This document shows, in pieces, positions 25,926 to 35,547 of a stretch of 64,000 nucleotides of DNA (position 1 is its first letter; each line of letters begins with the position of its first letter). The notes under the pieces are model-generated. The model had not been told where the DNA came from. It worked only from the letters and a program-made list of their open reading frames with translations, and ran no database searches. Source of the DNA: Nitrospira sp. (lineage in GTDB: Bacteria > Nitrospirota > Nitrospiria > Nitrospirales > Nitrospiraceae); NCBI GenBank assembly GCA_031315995.1, contig JALDRG010000015.1:18329-82328 (forward strand), written 5' to 3'. The position numbers and the translations under genes were made by a program.

Positions 25926-28493
25926 ATGGCTGTGGTACGATCCCGCTCTAGGATGCCACGTCCTGATTCTCCTGATTTTCACGATCCTTTCCAAGCCTTC
26001 CTGTCTCGTGTGACCAGACCGATTGAATTTGCCTGCCGTGATGCCTATGCCCATCTCTCAATGGTGAGAAATCTCGACCATTTCGTATCGGAACAGGTGA
26101 TTGGCGCCCTTGGCGAGCGAGTCTATCCTCAACCGCTCGAGACCGAACTGCTCTCGCTCCGTAATCTCTTTGTTGATTTCCACACGCGGCTCACACCCGT
26201 TGAACAACAGGATCGGCTCAGGCAGGCGCTGGTGCTGCTCAGCCGTCTACGAGGAAGAGCGCAGGACATCGATCAGTCTGTGCCTGCTTCGAAGGAGAGC
26301 CCCGCCCTGCCATCCCCCCTTCGGTCCGGTCACGCGCGACCCCTGTGGGAGTTGCCGATTCAGTTTGCAAAAGGGGTTGGCCCCAAACGAGCTCTCTTGC
26401 TGGAGCGCCTGGGAGTTCACACCATTGAGCAGGCCTTGTGGACACTGCCCTGGCGGTATGACGACCGTTCAGTGGTCACGCCAGTGGACAAACTGGTGCC
26501 GGGAACCACGCACAGCGTCTGCGGGGTGATCACTCACACGGAGGCGACGCGCGCACGGTTTCGCCGGCTGTCGATTCTCGATGTCACGCTTCAGGACGCA
26601 ACGGGGACCGTGCATGCGGTGTTTTTCAATCAACCCTACCTGGAAGACGTGTTGAAAGAAGGGGTGCGGGTGATGATGTCGGGACGCGCGGTCGCCGGCC
26701 GGCGCGGATGGACAGATGTACGACTGGAAACGACGCAATTTGAAGTGCTGAGTGGAGGCGAGGATGAGTTGCTTCATGTCGGCCGGATCGTTCCGATTTA
26801 TCATGAGACGAAAGGCTGGACATCACGCCAGATGCGGGTGTTGATGCAAGGGTTGCTGGCTGAGTACGGGGCAGACTTGGTGGAGGTGCTGCCCCTGTCG
26901 GTGCGCGTACGCCACCGGTTTCCACCGATCGGCGAGGCGATGCAGCAGGTGCATTTTCCTCCGCCGAAGACAGATCTGGCTGCGCTTGACCATGGGAGGA
27001 CGTCCGCGCACCGCCGATTGGTATTTGAAGAGCTTTTTTTGTTGCAGGTGGCCATGGTGCTACGCCAACAGGAGACGAAAGCAGAACTCAAAGCATTTCG
27101 GTTCAATCCGCACGTGGCTCAGCTGAAGCAGCTCGCGCAGATCCTGCCGTTCACGCTGACCCCCGCGCAGGAACGTGTATTCCGTGAGATCGAGGCCGAT
27201 ATGGTCAGTTCACGGCCGATGAATCGCTTGGTGCAGGGTGATGTCGGGTCCGGGAAGACGATTGTGGCGCTGCATGCCCTGGTGATGGCCTGTGGATCGG
27301 GCTGCCAAACCGCGCTGATGGTCCCAACCGAAATTCTGGCCGAGCAGCACTACCTGAATCTCACTCCACTGTTGGAAGCGGTGGGCTTGAAGACGGTGCT
27401 TCTGACGAGCGGCGGGAAAGCGAAAGAGCGGAACGACACGCTGAAGCAGTTGGAGTCAGGCACCGCGCAGGTCGCGATCGGTACACATGCGTTGATTCAA
27501 AAGAAAGTGCGGTTCGCCAAGCTTGGATTGGTGATCGTCGATGAACAGCACAAATTCGGCGTCCTGCAGCGAAAGACGTTGCTCGAGAAGGGATATCGGC
27601 CGGATGTGCTGGTGATGACGGCGACGCCGATTCCGCGCACCTTGGCAATGACCGTCTACGGAGATTTGGATGTGTCGGTCATCGACACGCTGCCGCCGGG
27701 ACGGAAACCAGTACGGACGCTGCTTTACACGGAAGGGCAGCGGTACAAAACCTGGCAATTGGTGCGCGACGAATTGAAGGCCGGACGTCAGGCGTATATC
27801 GTCTACCCACTCGTCGAGGAATCTGAAAAAGTCGATCTCAAGGCGGCGATCCAGGGAGCGGAACAGCTGCAACGCGAGATCTTCCCTCAGGCACGAGTCG
27901 GATTGCTGCATGGTAGGCTGTCGAGCGCAGAAAAAGAGCGCACCATGGCGGCGTTCAAGGCCGGGACGATTCAGATACTCGTAGCGACCACGGTGATCGA
28001 GGTCGGGGTAGACGTGTCGAATGCGACGGTGATGGTCATCGAGCATGCCGAACGGTTCGGGTTGGCACAGTTACATCAACTACGAGGGCGCGTCGGCCGG
28101 GGGGCGCATCAATCGCTCTGTCTATTGATGGCCACCTATCTTGCGCGAGAGGCTCGGGCGCGGGTCAACCGTGACGGCGGGCCGGAGCAGACTGTCTCCC
28201 CTGCGCAACAACGGTTGGCTGCCCTGGTGAAATCAAACGATGGATTCGTCATTGCCGAAGAGGACCTCCGGATCAGGGGGCCCGGTGAGTTTCTGGGGCT
28301 GCGGCAGTGGGGGGTGCCGGAGTTTCGGGCCGCGAATCTGGTGCGAGACGCGCAACTGTTGGAGCAGGCTAGGCAGGAAGCCGTGACCTTACTGGAGAAG
28401 GATCCGGAACTGACGCTGCCTCAGCATCAGGACTTCAAAGCCGCCGTGTTCCGGCGCTGGCGTGGCAAGCTGGCCTTAGGAGATGTGAGCTAA
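25926..28493 (+). CDS. recG: ATP-dependent DNA helicase RecG
   Basis: Superfamily 2 helicase that remodels stalled replication forks and branched DNA. Order: N-terminal extension (about 1-145), wedge OB domain (FAKGVGPKRALLLERLG, then the TATxGRF-like strand region), Walker A GDVGSGKT, DEQHKFGVLQR (DEQH box), ATPIPRTLAMT, and motif VI QLRGRVGRG. Length is 855, against about 690 in Escherichia coli; the extra part is N-terminal and helical. The ATG at 25926 or 25953 may be the start. Confidence 0.95.
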   Translation: MAVVRSRSRMPRPDSPDFHDPFQAFLSRVTRPIEFACRDAYAHLSMVRNLDHFVSEQVIGALGERVYPQPLETELLSLRNLFVDFHTRLTPVEQQDRLRQALVLLSRLRGRAQDIDQSVPASKESPALPSPLRSGHARPLWELPIQFAKGVGPKRALLLERLGVHTIEQALWTLPWRYDDRSVVTPVDKLVPGTTHSVCGVITHTEATRARFRRLSILDVTLQDATGTVHAVFFNQPYLEDVLKEGVRVMMSGRAVAGRRGWTDVRLETTQFEVLSGGEDELLHVGRIVPIYHETKGWTSRQMRVLMQGLLAEYGADLVEVLPLSVRVRHRFPPIGEAMQQVHFPPPKTDLAALDHGRTSAHRRLVFEELFLLQVAMVLRQQETKAELKAFRFNPHVAQLKQLAQILPFTLTPAQERVFREIEADMVSSRPMNRLVQGDVGSGKTIVALHALVMACGSGCQTALMVPTEILAEQHYLNLTPLLEAVGLKTVLLTSGGKAKERNDTLKQLESGTAQVAIGTHALIQKKVRFAKLGLVIVDEQHKFGVLQRKTLLEKGYRPDVLVMTATPIPRTLAMTVYGDLDVSVIDTLPPGRKPVRTLLYTEGQRYKTWQLVRDELKAGRQAYIVYPLVEESEKVDLKAAIQGAEQLQREIFPQARVGLLHGRLSSAEKERTMAAFKAGTIQILVATTVIEVGVDVSNATVMVIEHAERFGLAQLHQLRGRVGRGAHQSLCLLMATYLAREARARVNRDGGPEQTVSPAQQRLAALVKSNDGFVIAEEDLRIRGPGEFLGLRQWGVPEFRAANLVRDAQLLEQARQEAVTLLEKDPELTLPQHQDFKAAVFRRWRGKLALGDVS

Positions 28494-28530
28494 GCAGTTT
28501 GGAGGCTATCGGTTCGGTGAGGGGTGATCG

Positions 28531-28857
28531 ATGGGAATGTTGCAGCGCTTGAGTCACGATTTGCGTGCCGGCTGGGTGACCTTACGGCATGGGACGGCCA
28601 AGGCCGCCACGCGCGCCTTGGAAGAGGGTGAACTGCTCCGCTACCGGCTGGAATTGCGCAAACTCGATCAGCAGCTCGATGACTTGCATAGTGACATCGG
28701 CGAACGAACGATCGAGTTGTACGAGCGTGGGGAAGCGGCGGATCGCATTCTGTCTGACTCTGAAGTCACCCGTCTGATGCAACAGGTGCGCGCCCTGCAG
28801 GATGAACGCACTAAACTGCTGCTGGAAATGAACGACATCACCGTCGATGGGCCCTGA
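28531..28857 (+). CDS. Small helical protein, unknown
   Basis: 108 residues, almost entirely helical with heptad-like hydrophobics (LLRYRLELRKLDQQLDDLHS and LMQQVRALQDERTKLLLEM), probably a coiled coil. No family recognised. It is 37 bases after recG and 10 bases before ppx/gppA, so it is probably co-transcribed. Confidence 0.7.
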   Translation: MGMLQRLSHDLRAGWVTLRHGTAKAATRALEEGELLRYRLELRKLDQQLDDLHSDIGERTIELYERGEAADRILSDSEVTRLMQQVRALQDERTKLLLEMNDITVDGP

Positions 28858-28867
28858 GGATCCCCCC

Positions 28868-29818
28868 ATGATCGTCCCGCCGATTGCGTCTCCACGTATA
28901 CTAGCCGGCATCGATATCGGCACCTTGACCTGTCGCTTGCTCATAGCTGAAGTTGCCCCGTCCGGAGGATTACGAGAACTGCGGTCCGATCGACGCATCC
29001 TTCGCTTGGGGCAGGGAGTCGATCGGGATCGCGTGCTGCATGCCGACGCTATAAAGCGGGTCGTGGACACACTAAAGGCATGGCGCCAGGTGATCGACGG
29101 GTATCAGGTTGAGGCGACGATCGCCGTGGCGACCAGCGCGGTGCGGGACGCGAACAATCGCGAGGAGTTTCTAAGAATGGTGCGGCGGGAGGCCGGGTTC
29201 CAGGTCGAGATCATTTCCGGAGACGAAGAAGCACGGAGGACCATGCTCGGCATCCGTTCCGGCCTGCCTCCTGGCGTGACTGATCTCCTGGCACTGGATA
29301 TTGGGGGCGGGAGCACGGAGTTCATTCTGGATAGGCCTGGGCAACAGACGGTGGCGCGGTCGCTCGACATCGGGGTGGTCCGCCTCTGCGAACGTCTGCT
29401 CCATCACGATCCTCCGACGAGAGAAGAAATTGAGCAGGCACGTGAATGGGTTGGGCGGGACACCAAGGCTACCGTCAAAGAGATGCAGGGCTATCAGTCG
29501 GCAACGTTCGTTGGGACAGCCGGAACGATCACGGCCCTCGCCGCCATGGCGCAGCAACTTCCGGTCTACGAGCCGGCCCGTATCCATAACTATCGGCTGA
29601 CACTCGCTGCCGTGCAGGAGCTCGAGCAGAGGCTGCTGAAACGCAAGAAAACCGACCGTGTCGGGCTACCGGGTCTGGAGAAAAATCGTGAGGATGTCAT
29701 CGCCGCTGGTGCGTTGATCCTAGTTACGGTCATGGAGACATTGGAGATGTCGAGCGTGCTTGTGAGCGACTTGGGGTTGAGGGAGGGCGTACTGCTACAT
29801 GTGGCCGGTGCTGGCTAG
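28868..29818 (+). CDS. Ppx/GppA-family phosphatase
   Basis: Exopolyphosphatase / guanosine pentaphosphate phosphatase family of the ASKHA fold. The 316-residue length is the short bacterial form. Seen: GIDIGTLTCRLLIAE (phosphate 1 loop), ATSAVRDANNREEF, SGDEEARRTMLGIR, and LALDIGGGSTEFI (phosphate 2 loop), then GTAGTITALA. Start set at ATG 28868, seven bases after GAGG; an upstream ATG (28847) overlaps the preceding gene. Substrate (polyphosphate or pppGpp) is not decided by sequence. Confidence 0.88.
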   Translation: MIVPPIASPRILAGIDIGTLTCRLLIAEVAPSGGLRELRSDRRILRLGQGVDRDRVLHADAIKRVVDTLKAWRQVIDGYQVEATIAVATSAVRDANNREEFLRMVRREAGFQVEIISGDEEARRTMLGIRSGLPPGVTDLLALDIGGGSTEFILDRPGQQTVARSLDIGVVRLCERLLHHDPPTREEIEQAREWVGRDTKATVKEMQGYQSATFVGTAGTITALAAMAQQLPVYEPARIHNYRLTLAAVQELEQRLLKRKKTDRVGLPGLEKNREDVIAAGALILVTVMETLEMSSVLVSDLGLREGVLLHVAGAG

Positions 29819-29951
29819 ATGCTCAATCTCTGCGCAGTTACTCATGTGGATCCGTATGCCTATCAACTACGAAGCTTGGCTTGGTCAGCGGGTGGCTCAG
29901 CTTGAGGATTACCTCCTCTCGTGCGGGAGTGCGATAGCAGTCGTGCGGACG

Positions 29952-31445
29952 TCACCGCTGCGAATACCAGCGGAGGCCGCTCTTTTGTTCGGTGAAGGTC
30001 GGCTGGGGAATGCCGCCCGGCTTTTCGAGCAGCAGCACTTTGAAGTCGATGAGGCCGAACCAGGCGGGATCCGCGATGTCGTGGTAATGGCAGCCTTGGA
30101 GCTTAGGAAGAATGTCACCCAGGGTCTTGGTGAGTTCGCTTTCCGTATAGGCCCGCACGGAAAAGTTCTGTCCAAGCCCCTGACAAAATCGTTGAACGGT
30201 ATAGGCCGCACCGGTGCAGAGGACCTTCGTGTCCGGTTTAATCTGCAAAAACTGCGGGAGTGAAAGATAGCGTTCCTGAAAGCCCAGCCAGCGTACAGCC
30301 TGGCGCAGGTGACTGTATTGCACTTCGTATTCCGTGTGGTGGGGAAGCTTCACGGCGGCAGGCCAGCCTTCTTCGACACCAAACTCCGTGAGAAACGCAC
30401 GCCCCCCCGGCTTGAGCACCCGCCAGACTTCGGCCACGAATCGCATTGGCCCCAGGTTAAAGATCACCTCTTCGGGCAAATCTTTTTCCAGCGGTAACCG
30501 CAGCCGCCTGATCCAATCCAAGGCTTCTTGATGTTGTGGCGTCTCACCCCGTCCCTCCGTGAGCTCCTTGCGGCTGAGTTTCACCGGCGTCATGTCGGCC
30601 ATATTTTCATTGTCGATGATGAGGTCGACCGAGTTGTCTTTGAAGGGCAAGCACTCGCCGTTGGCATGGGTGCCGGTCCCGGTCCAACCGCCGGCCTTCG
30701 CGCGTTTGGTCTGGAGTTTCAGGAACGGTCGGGTGACATCCAGGGAAATATAGTGAATCCCTTGTTTCTCGAACGGCAGCAGTTCCTGTCCTAATTCGCG
30801 GGCGACATAGCCCAGCCCACCGCCGATCTCGACAATCACCTTTGGTTTTGGTTTGAACCAACCCAGGCGGCGCAGCTGGCGCATGAGCAGGCGACCATAG
30901 GTGGTACCCCCCAGGGCCTCGCAAGGCTCTCGGAAGAGGTGCGAGACAGTGGTTTCGATCAGGTCGAAGTGGCCGTCTTCCAGGTCGCTTTCCTTCAACT
31001 CGTGGACATGGAAGTCTTCGAGGTGTTCCTCACCTTCGAACTCCTGCTGCCCCGACCAGCCTTCCCGGATTTGTTGTAAGAGCAGGTCCCATTTGGCCTT
31101 GTGGCGATGGCCTCCGGGCGGTTCCGTGCCGAAGTAGCAGAGAGAGTAGTTGGGAGTCGGCCAACGGGCCAGGTGCCAGGAACCGGGCTGGCCGTCGGGG
31201 CCGCAGATCTTATTACCGTATTTCTCCAGGAGTGCGCCCACCGTAATGTGGCCGTTCATGGAGGTGAGCATTTCAATTCCGACGGCATTGAGCCGGACGA
31301 GCGGAAAATCGTCGTCGAGCGGAGCCAGCCACCATTCGTCGAAGGCATGCTGGTAGGCCACGAGGTCGGGAATACGCCAGGCAATCAGGCTCAGGGTGTC
31401 GCCGCTCAGGGTGAGGGGTTCTTGAATGGCTGCGGCAGCTTTCAT
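29952..31445 (-). CDS. PqqD-like domain fused to a class I SAM methyltransferase
   Basis: 497 residues. The N-terminal part (about 18-85) has a PqqD-like pattern: VRLNAVGIEMLTSMNG (50-65) then ITVGALLEKYGNKI, i.e. the LNxxGxxxLxxxxG..Tv..L...y signature. After a linker the methyltransferase domain begins with IVEIGGGLGYVAREL, followed by DLIIDNENMADM and WRVLKPGGRAFLTEFG. PqqD-like domains usually bind RiPP leaders, so this could be a leader-guided methyltransferase, but no precursor gene is near. It faces ppx/gppA convergently. Confidence 0.65.
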   Translation of the reverse strand: MKAAAAIQEPLTLSGDTLSLIAWRIPDLVAYQHAFDEWWLAPLDDDFPLVRLNAVGIEMLTSMNGHITVGALLEKYGNKICGPDGQPGSWHLARWPTPNYSLCYFGTEPPGGHRHKAKWDLLLQQIREGWSGQQEFEGEEHLEDFHVHELKESDLEDGHFDLIETTVSHLFREPCEALGGTTYGRLLMRQLRRLGWFKPKPKVIVEIGGGLGYVARELGQELLPFEKQGIHYISLDVTRPFLKLQTKRAKAGGWTGTGTHANGECLPFKDNSVDLIIDNENMADMTPVKLSRKELTEGRGETPQHQEALDWIRRLRLPLEKDLPEEVIFNLGPMRFVAEVWRVLKPGGRAFLTEFGVEEGWPAAVKLPHHTEYEVQYSHLRQAVRWLGFQERYLSLPQFLQIKPDTKVLCTGAAYTVQRFCQGLGQNFSVRAYTESELTKTLGDILPKLQGCHYHDIADPAWFGLIDFKVLLLEKPGGIPQPTFTEQKSGLRWYSQR

Positions 31446-31621
31446 CTGATTCAGTCCTGCGCACGAAAAGCCGCAGCCTACACGAGCACAGCGCCGACCT
31501 GCAAGAACCTCAATGAGGTGGGAGTCTAGGGCGCTGTTACCGGTTTCTCCCGCTCGTCGCCCGTGGCGGTCGTTAAGGGATCTGAGGTTGACGAGGGCTG
31601 ACGGACGCTTTCAGCCTCCGC

Positions 31622-31996
31622 TCAGGTCTGGGAGGGAAGCAGAGGCGAATCCGTCACGATGATCATGCCCCGCATAATCGGGTGAATGCGGCATTGATAG
31701 TGATAACGGCCCGGCGGCAAGTTGGGGATCGTATAGGCTCCCCCCGGTTCGACAGCACCGGAATCAAAGGCGCAGCGACCGCTTGATTCAAAACAGGCAT
31801 CGTGGGTCACAGTATGGTGGGTGGGAGTCGGATTCTCCCAACGGATGGCAGCACCGGTGGTCACAGTCACGGCTGAGGGCACATAATACGGGGACCCGCT
31901 ATCCATGAGGACTTGAGTTGCCGGAGGCGTCGCCGAGGTTGGCCACGCCATCAGGGTGCATGTCGCAATAACCAAGAGAAGAAGTCGCCAGTTCAT
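31622..31996 (-). CDS. Exported cupredoxin (plastocyanin-like)
   Basis: 124 residues: signal peptide (1-22, ending TSA), then a single cupredoxin domain. Copper ligands can be placed: a His in PTHHTV (60/61), Cys102 and His105 in YQCRIHP, and Met108 or Met111. VTVTTGAAIRWENP and the PGRYHYQC segment are characteristic. Probably a periplasmic electron carrier or copper protein; in Nitrospira several cupredoxins exist, so the partner is unknown. The 310 bases between it and the next gene hold no supportable gene. Confidence 0.85.
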   Translation of the reverse strand: MNWRLLLLVIATCTLMAWPTSATPPATQVLMDSGSPYYVPSAVTVTTGAAIRWENPTPTHHTVTHDACFESSGRCAFDSGAVEPGGAYTIPNLPPGRYHYQCRIHPIMRGMIIVTDSPLLPSQT

Positions 31997-32306
31997 AGGG
32001 TCGTCGTTCCAATGGATTAACCTACCACTTTATTATACATAGAGACAGGTTCAATGCGGAAGGATTCAGTCGGCGTCCCGGGAGGCGTCCTCTCATTTAA
32101 ATAGAGATTATTAGGCTGGGTCATGGCCGATGTGAAGACGAGTGGGAAAGAGTGCCCGCGATCGCCTGGAGGTGAGGGATTCCGTCCTAGTTTGGCACAG
32201 ACCGCTGTGGCCGCGGGGATGGTTGCAAGAACCTGGTCGTTCATGCTAGATGGAGGCCGCTTTACCACCGACGTGCCATGCTGAAGGCCTGAGAGGAGGA
32301 CGTGGA

Positions 32307-32906
32307 ATGGCGAAGAAACGTGTGACGAGGAAAAGCGCGGCTGCAAAAGTAGCGCGGCCGAAAAGCAACGTGGCGAAGAAGGCGGGCAAGCCGAAGAAAA
32401 CCGTGAAAGCGAAGAAGCCTGCGAAGGCAAAAAAGGCGACGTCACGCAAACCGGCAGGTAAGAAACCTACGGCCAAGAACGTTGCCAAGAAAACCGTCAG
32501 GAAGCCTGCGAAAAAGGTTGCCACGAAACAGGCTGCAGCGACGACTAAGCGTCCCTCGAAGACGAAGTCGGCGCCCAGAGCTGTAAAACCTGCGGCGAAA
32601 CCCAAGCCCAAGCCGGCGCCATCCAAGGTGAAACCTCCCATTGAGCCCGCGGCGGTCGTTCCTGAACCGAAACCCATGAAGCCGGTGATGCCGGAGGATG
32701 GCAAGGCCGTGAAGGCGGAGCTTGTGCCTCAACCGCTCGAGCTAGATGAGGAAGAGGAGCTGGAGGAAGACCTTGATGACGTGTCGGAAGAAATCGAGGA
32801 AGAGATTGAGGAAGAACTCGGACTCGATGGCGAAGACGACGACGTTGACTATCTGGAAAAGTCCGAAGATCTTCTCGACGACGCAGACGAGTATCGCAAT
32901 AATTAG
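32307..32906 (+). CDS. Histone H1-like basic protein with acidic tail
   Basis: 199 residues: residues 1-130 are Lys/Ala/Pro-rich repeats of the KKAxKKPxxK kind (AKKRVTRKSAAAKVARPK), like bacterial H1/AlgP-type DNA-binding tails; residues 145-199 are strongly acidic (EEEELEEDLDDVSEEIEEEI). The composition suggests a nucleic-acid binder that could autoinhibit or dimerise through its tail. ATG 32307 follows AGGAGGA. Basic repeats make sequence slippage likely between strains. Confidence 0.75.
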   Translation: MAKKRVTRKSAAAKVARPKSNVAKKAGKPKKTVKAKKPAKAKKATSRKPAGKKPTAKNVAKKTVRKPAKKVATKQAAATTKRPSKTKSAPRAVKPAAKPKPKPAPSKVKPPIEPAAVVPEPKPMKPVMPEDGKAVKAELVPQPLELDEEEELEEDLDDVSEEIEEEIEEELGLDGEDDDVDYLEKSEDLLDDADEYRNN

Positions 32907-33095
32907 CCCACGTTGGTGTCGTGGTTTGCCGAGTTGTGTCTCGGTGGATGCCTCCCCGTGCTACGCGCGTTCTAGCCAGTGACGGTTCCACAGAACAGGC
33001 CTGACCGGGGTCATGCGCTTCGGCGCGCCTGGGGTCGTGAAGTGGTGCCGTGCTGGTCAAGACCCTGGCACTCGGTCTGATCTCTTATACCTCCC

Positions 33096-33548
33096 ATGAG
33101 TCACTTTCTCTTTATTGCCGGAGCCTTACGTGAACGGACATCCCTGGAGAGTGCCGAGCTGCAACTTGGTGCCGGGATGTGGGGCCTCTGCACGACGTTG
33201 ATTCGAGACAACCTTGAGAAGTTTCTGACGCCCGAATCCCACGGACTGGTGTATGTGCTGAAAGAGGGTATACGCGCGGAATTTGCCATCACCTCGCCGG
33301 TCCAGCCGTTTCAAGCTCTGGACGAATTGCTGAAGGACGAGGTGCGGACCGAAGCCCGGTACGGATTCGTGGGGGTCACGCCGGTGCGGCGCTGGCAGGG
33401 CCATGCACCGGATTGTCAGGCGCTGCTTCAGCGGGTGTTGAACATCGGGGAGCAGGCGGAGTTGTCTCGACGGCTGAGCCTCGGGATGCATCGTCTGACG
33501 GAGGCGGAGTTTCGGGCGATCCTTGAAGGGTTGGGGACGGAACCGTAA
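33096..33548 (+). CDS. Unknown cytoplasmic protein
   Basis: 150 residues, no signal peptide. A central part (GMWGLCTTLIRDNLEKFL, then HGLVYVLKEGIRAEFAIT) faintly recalls EVE-type domains, but I cannot confirm this. An ATG at 33096 without a strong ribosome site. Convergent with the Lon-like gene (28 bases apart). Confidence 0.6.
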   Translation: MSHFLFIAGALRERTSLESAELQLGAGMWGLCTTLIRDNLEKFLTPESHGLVYVLKEGIRAEFAITSPVQPFQALDELLKDEVRTEARYGFVGVTPVRRWQGHAPDCQALLQRVLNIGEQAELSRRLSLGMHRLTEAEFRAILEGLGTEP

Positions 33549-33576
33549 CCGATGGGTTGTGCCCGCCGGGAGGCGC

Positions 33577-34257
33577 TCAATCGAGTGTGCCATCCGTCAT
33601 GAGATGGTAGGCGGCCTCGACGGTGGCGACCTCTTTCACCTCAACGTTAAGATCCCAAGCGAGCCGGTTGATATTCCAGCGCGGATCATCTCGTTGGCCT
33701 TCGGGGATTAGGATGGTGCGATACCCTTCGCGGGCCGCCGCGCGAATCTTGTCGGGGATGCCGCCGACCGGGCCGATGGCGCCATCCTTCGTAATCGTAC
33801 CGGTTAGGGCAATCCCTCGTCGGATGTGATCTCCTTTCAGCAACGCCGCAAATCCAACGGTCATCACCGCACCGGCGCTCGGGCCGTCGGTCCCGGTTGA
33901 GGCGTACGCGATACCGATGGCACTCACGGTTCCCGCATGGTCGATACCCGGCGTGTGGTCGAGTGCATATTGAAAGGCGAGGGCCATGGAGCTGAGATTG
34001 GTCTGTCCAGGTCGGATGTTGCCGCCCTGCCATTGCAGAGTGATCGGTGAGGGGCTTGGTTTGTGATCCCACCGCAAGAGGAGGACTTCGAAGACGCCCA
34101 GGTTGTTGGCCTGGATTGCGGCCAGCATGGGGACTTCGACCACGGACTCCGCTCCGACAAGCCGGCCGGTGACGAGTAGCAAGCAGGTGGAGAGAACGAG
34201 CGTGAAGAGGCTGCGCAGGCTTCTGCGGATGATACTCTGGAGCGCCAAGGTGGGCAT
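33577..34257 (-). CDS. Exported Lon-type (S16) serine protease domain protein
   Basis: 226 residues: a signal peptide or anchor (about 15-36, ending VGA), then a lone Lon proteolytic domain without AAA ATPase. The catalytic dyad is Ser127 (TDGPSAGAVMTV) and Lys170 (GIPDKIRAA), 43 residues apart as in Lon. TGTITKDGAIGPVGGI between them is the typical strand-turn. Exported ATP-free Lon domains are less common than the cytoplasmic enzyme; substrate unknown. Divergent from the pentapeptide gene. Confidence 0.85.
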   Translation of the reverse strand: MPTLALQSIIRRSLRSLFTLVLSTCLLLVTGRLVGAESVVEVPMLAAIQANNLGVFEVLLLRWDHKPSPSPITLQWQGGNIRPGQTNLSSMALAFQYALDHTPGIDHAGTVSAIGIAYASTGTDGPSAGAVMTVGFAALLKGDHIRRGIALTGTITKDGAIGPVGGIPDKIRAAAREGYRTILIPEGQRDDPRWNINRLAWDLNVEVKEVATVEAAYHLMTDGTLD

Positions 34258-34339
34258 ATCAGAGGGATTTTAGCAAAGGCATTTGGGGAGTAAAGTATTC
34301 GCGCGATTATGGGTCTGCCGGCTTGTGCGGAGAGTGTCT

Positions 34340-35449
34340 ATGCAATCATTACGTCGCCCCATCGAACCATGTCGACTTCCCGTTTGGATGGCGATTGGGA
34401 TGTTGTGCGCCATGGTTCTGGTCCCCTGGACGTTGCGCGCGGAATGCATTGCGGAGACGAGTGGGAACAACGCGACAGCTGTGCTCATCCTGCACCTGCC
34501 AGATAGTTGCACTGAGGCGGAGCGGGAGGCGCGTGCCGTTCCAGCCCAGGATTTGCTGCGAGCATTGGCGGCAGGAAGGGGCCTGGACCTGGCGGGGGTC
34601 GTGATTCAGGGCGACTTGGTGCTCGATGAGCTGCCGACTCAGAAGGTACGTGCCGTGCAGGGCCTGACACCAGAAGACCGTCGTGTGCTTGAGGGGTTGA
34701 GCGACGAGGACGTGCATGTCGTCCGCGGGCCATTCGTGATCACGAACTCGCGAGTGAAAGGACGGATCGTCAACCGGCTTAGGCGTGGGTTTTTGCTGAT
34801 CACCGGACCGGTGGTCTTGGCGCACTCAGGGTTTGCCGGACTCGTGGACCTGTCGCGTACGGTGTTTTTAGGGCTGGTCGATGTGTCGAACGCTACCTTC
34901 GAGCAAGAGAGTTACTTTGTCCAGGACCAATTCACGCAAGGCGCCATGTTTTCCGATACACGGTTCGGGCCGCACGCACGATTTCATCGATCGACGTTCT
35001 CCGGTCCCGCGATTTTTCGCGGCGCTGCCTTTCAGGGTTTGACCGAATTTTTGGAAGTGGTGTTTGAGCAGCATACGAACTTTTCTCATGCCATATTTCA
35101 ACTGGGGACGGGATTTTCCGGTGCTCATTGTCGCGCAAAATGCGACTTCTCTTCGGCGCGGTTCGAGCGGGAAGCGTTCTTCCTTTTCTCCATCTTCGAT
35201 CGCTCGGTCACCTTTGCTTCCGCGCGATTCGGGTCGCAGGCTGACTTTTCTGACGCCACCTTTAAAGCACCTGATGACCTGACGTTGGCGACCTTCGCTC
35301 GTGCTCCGCTATTGACTCGAACTGCCCGCGTCAGCACAACGGTCCCGGGTGGTGCAGCCTCCGGTTCAGCCCCATTGTCTCAGGTGGTGACGATCTCTCT
35401 TTTTGTGATGGCGCTGGGGCTATTGCTCTATATCATTAGGGCCAAGTAG
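34340..35449 (+). CDS. Pentapeptide-repeat membrane protein
   Basis: 369 residues from the ATG at 34340 (GGAG eight bases upstream); an in-frame TTG at 34283 gives a longer form. Signal segment about 13-32 (MAIGMLCAMVLVPWTLRAEC). The middle (about 175-315) is made of pentapeptide repeats A(D/N)LxF-like: ATFEQESYF, ARFHRSTFSGPAIF, ASARFGSQADFSDATF, which form a right-handed quadrilateral beta-helix. A C-terminal membrane helix (VVTISLFVMALGLLLYII) follows. Family functions vary; none can be assigned. Confidence 0.8.
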   Translation: MQSLRRPIEPCRLPVWMAIGMLCAMVLVPWTLRAECIAETSGNNATAVLILHLPDSCTEAEREARAVPAQDLLRALAAGRGLDLAGVVIQGDLVLDELPTQKVRAVQGLTPEDRRVLEGLSDEDVHVVRGPFVITNSRVKGRIVNRLRRGFLLITGPVVLAHSGFAGLVDLSRTVFLGLVDVSNATFEQESYFVQDQFTQGAMFSDTRFGPHARFHRSTFSGPAIFRGAAFQGLTEFLEVVFEQHTNFSHAIFQLGTGFSGAHCRAKCDFSSARFEREAFFLFSIFDRSVTFASARFGSQADFSDATFKAPDDLTLATFARAPLLTRTARVSTTVPGGAASGSAPLSQVVTISLFVMALGLLLYIIRAK

Positions 35450-35547
35450 CCATGGTCGAACCCACAATATATAGTTTTAGTGTTGCCCGAACCCCCCATT
35501 CATTGGTATAAGATAAAAACTTTGGCCGAGGGAGCACCCGGTACCCA

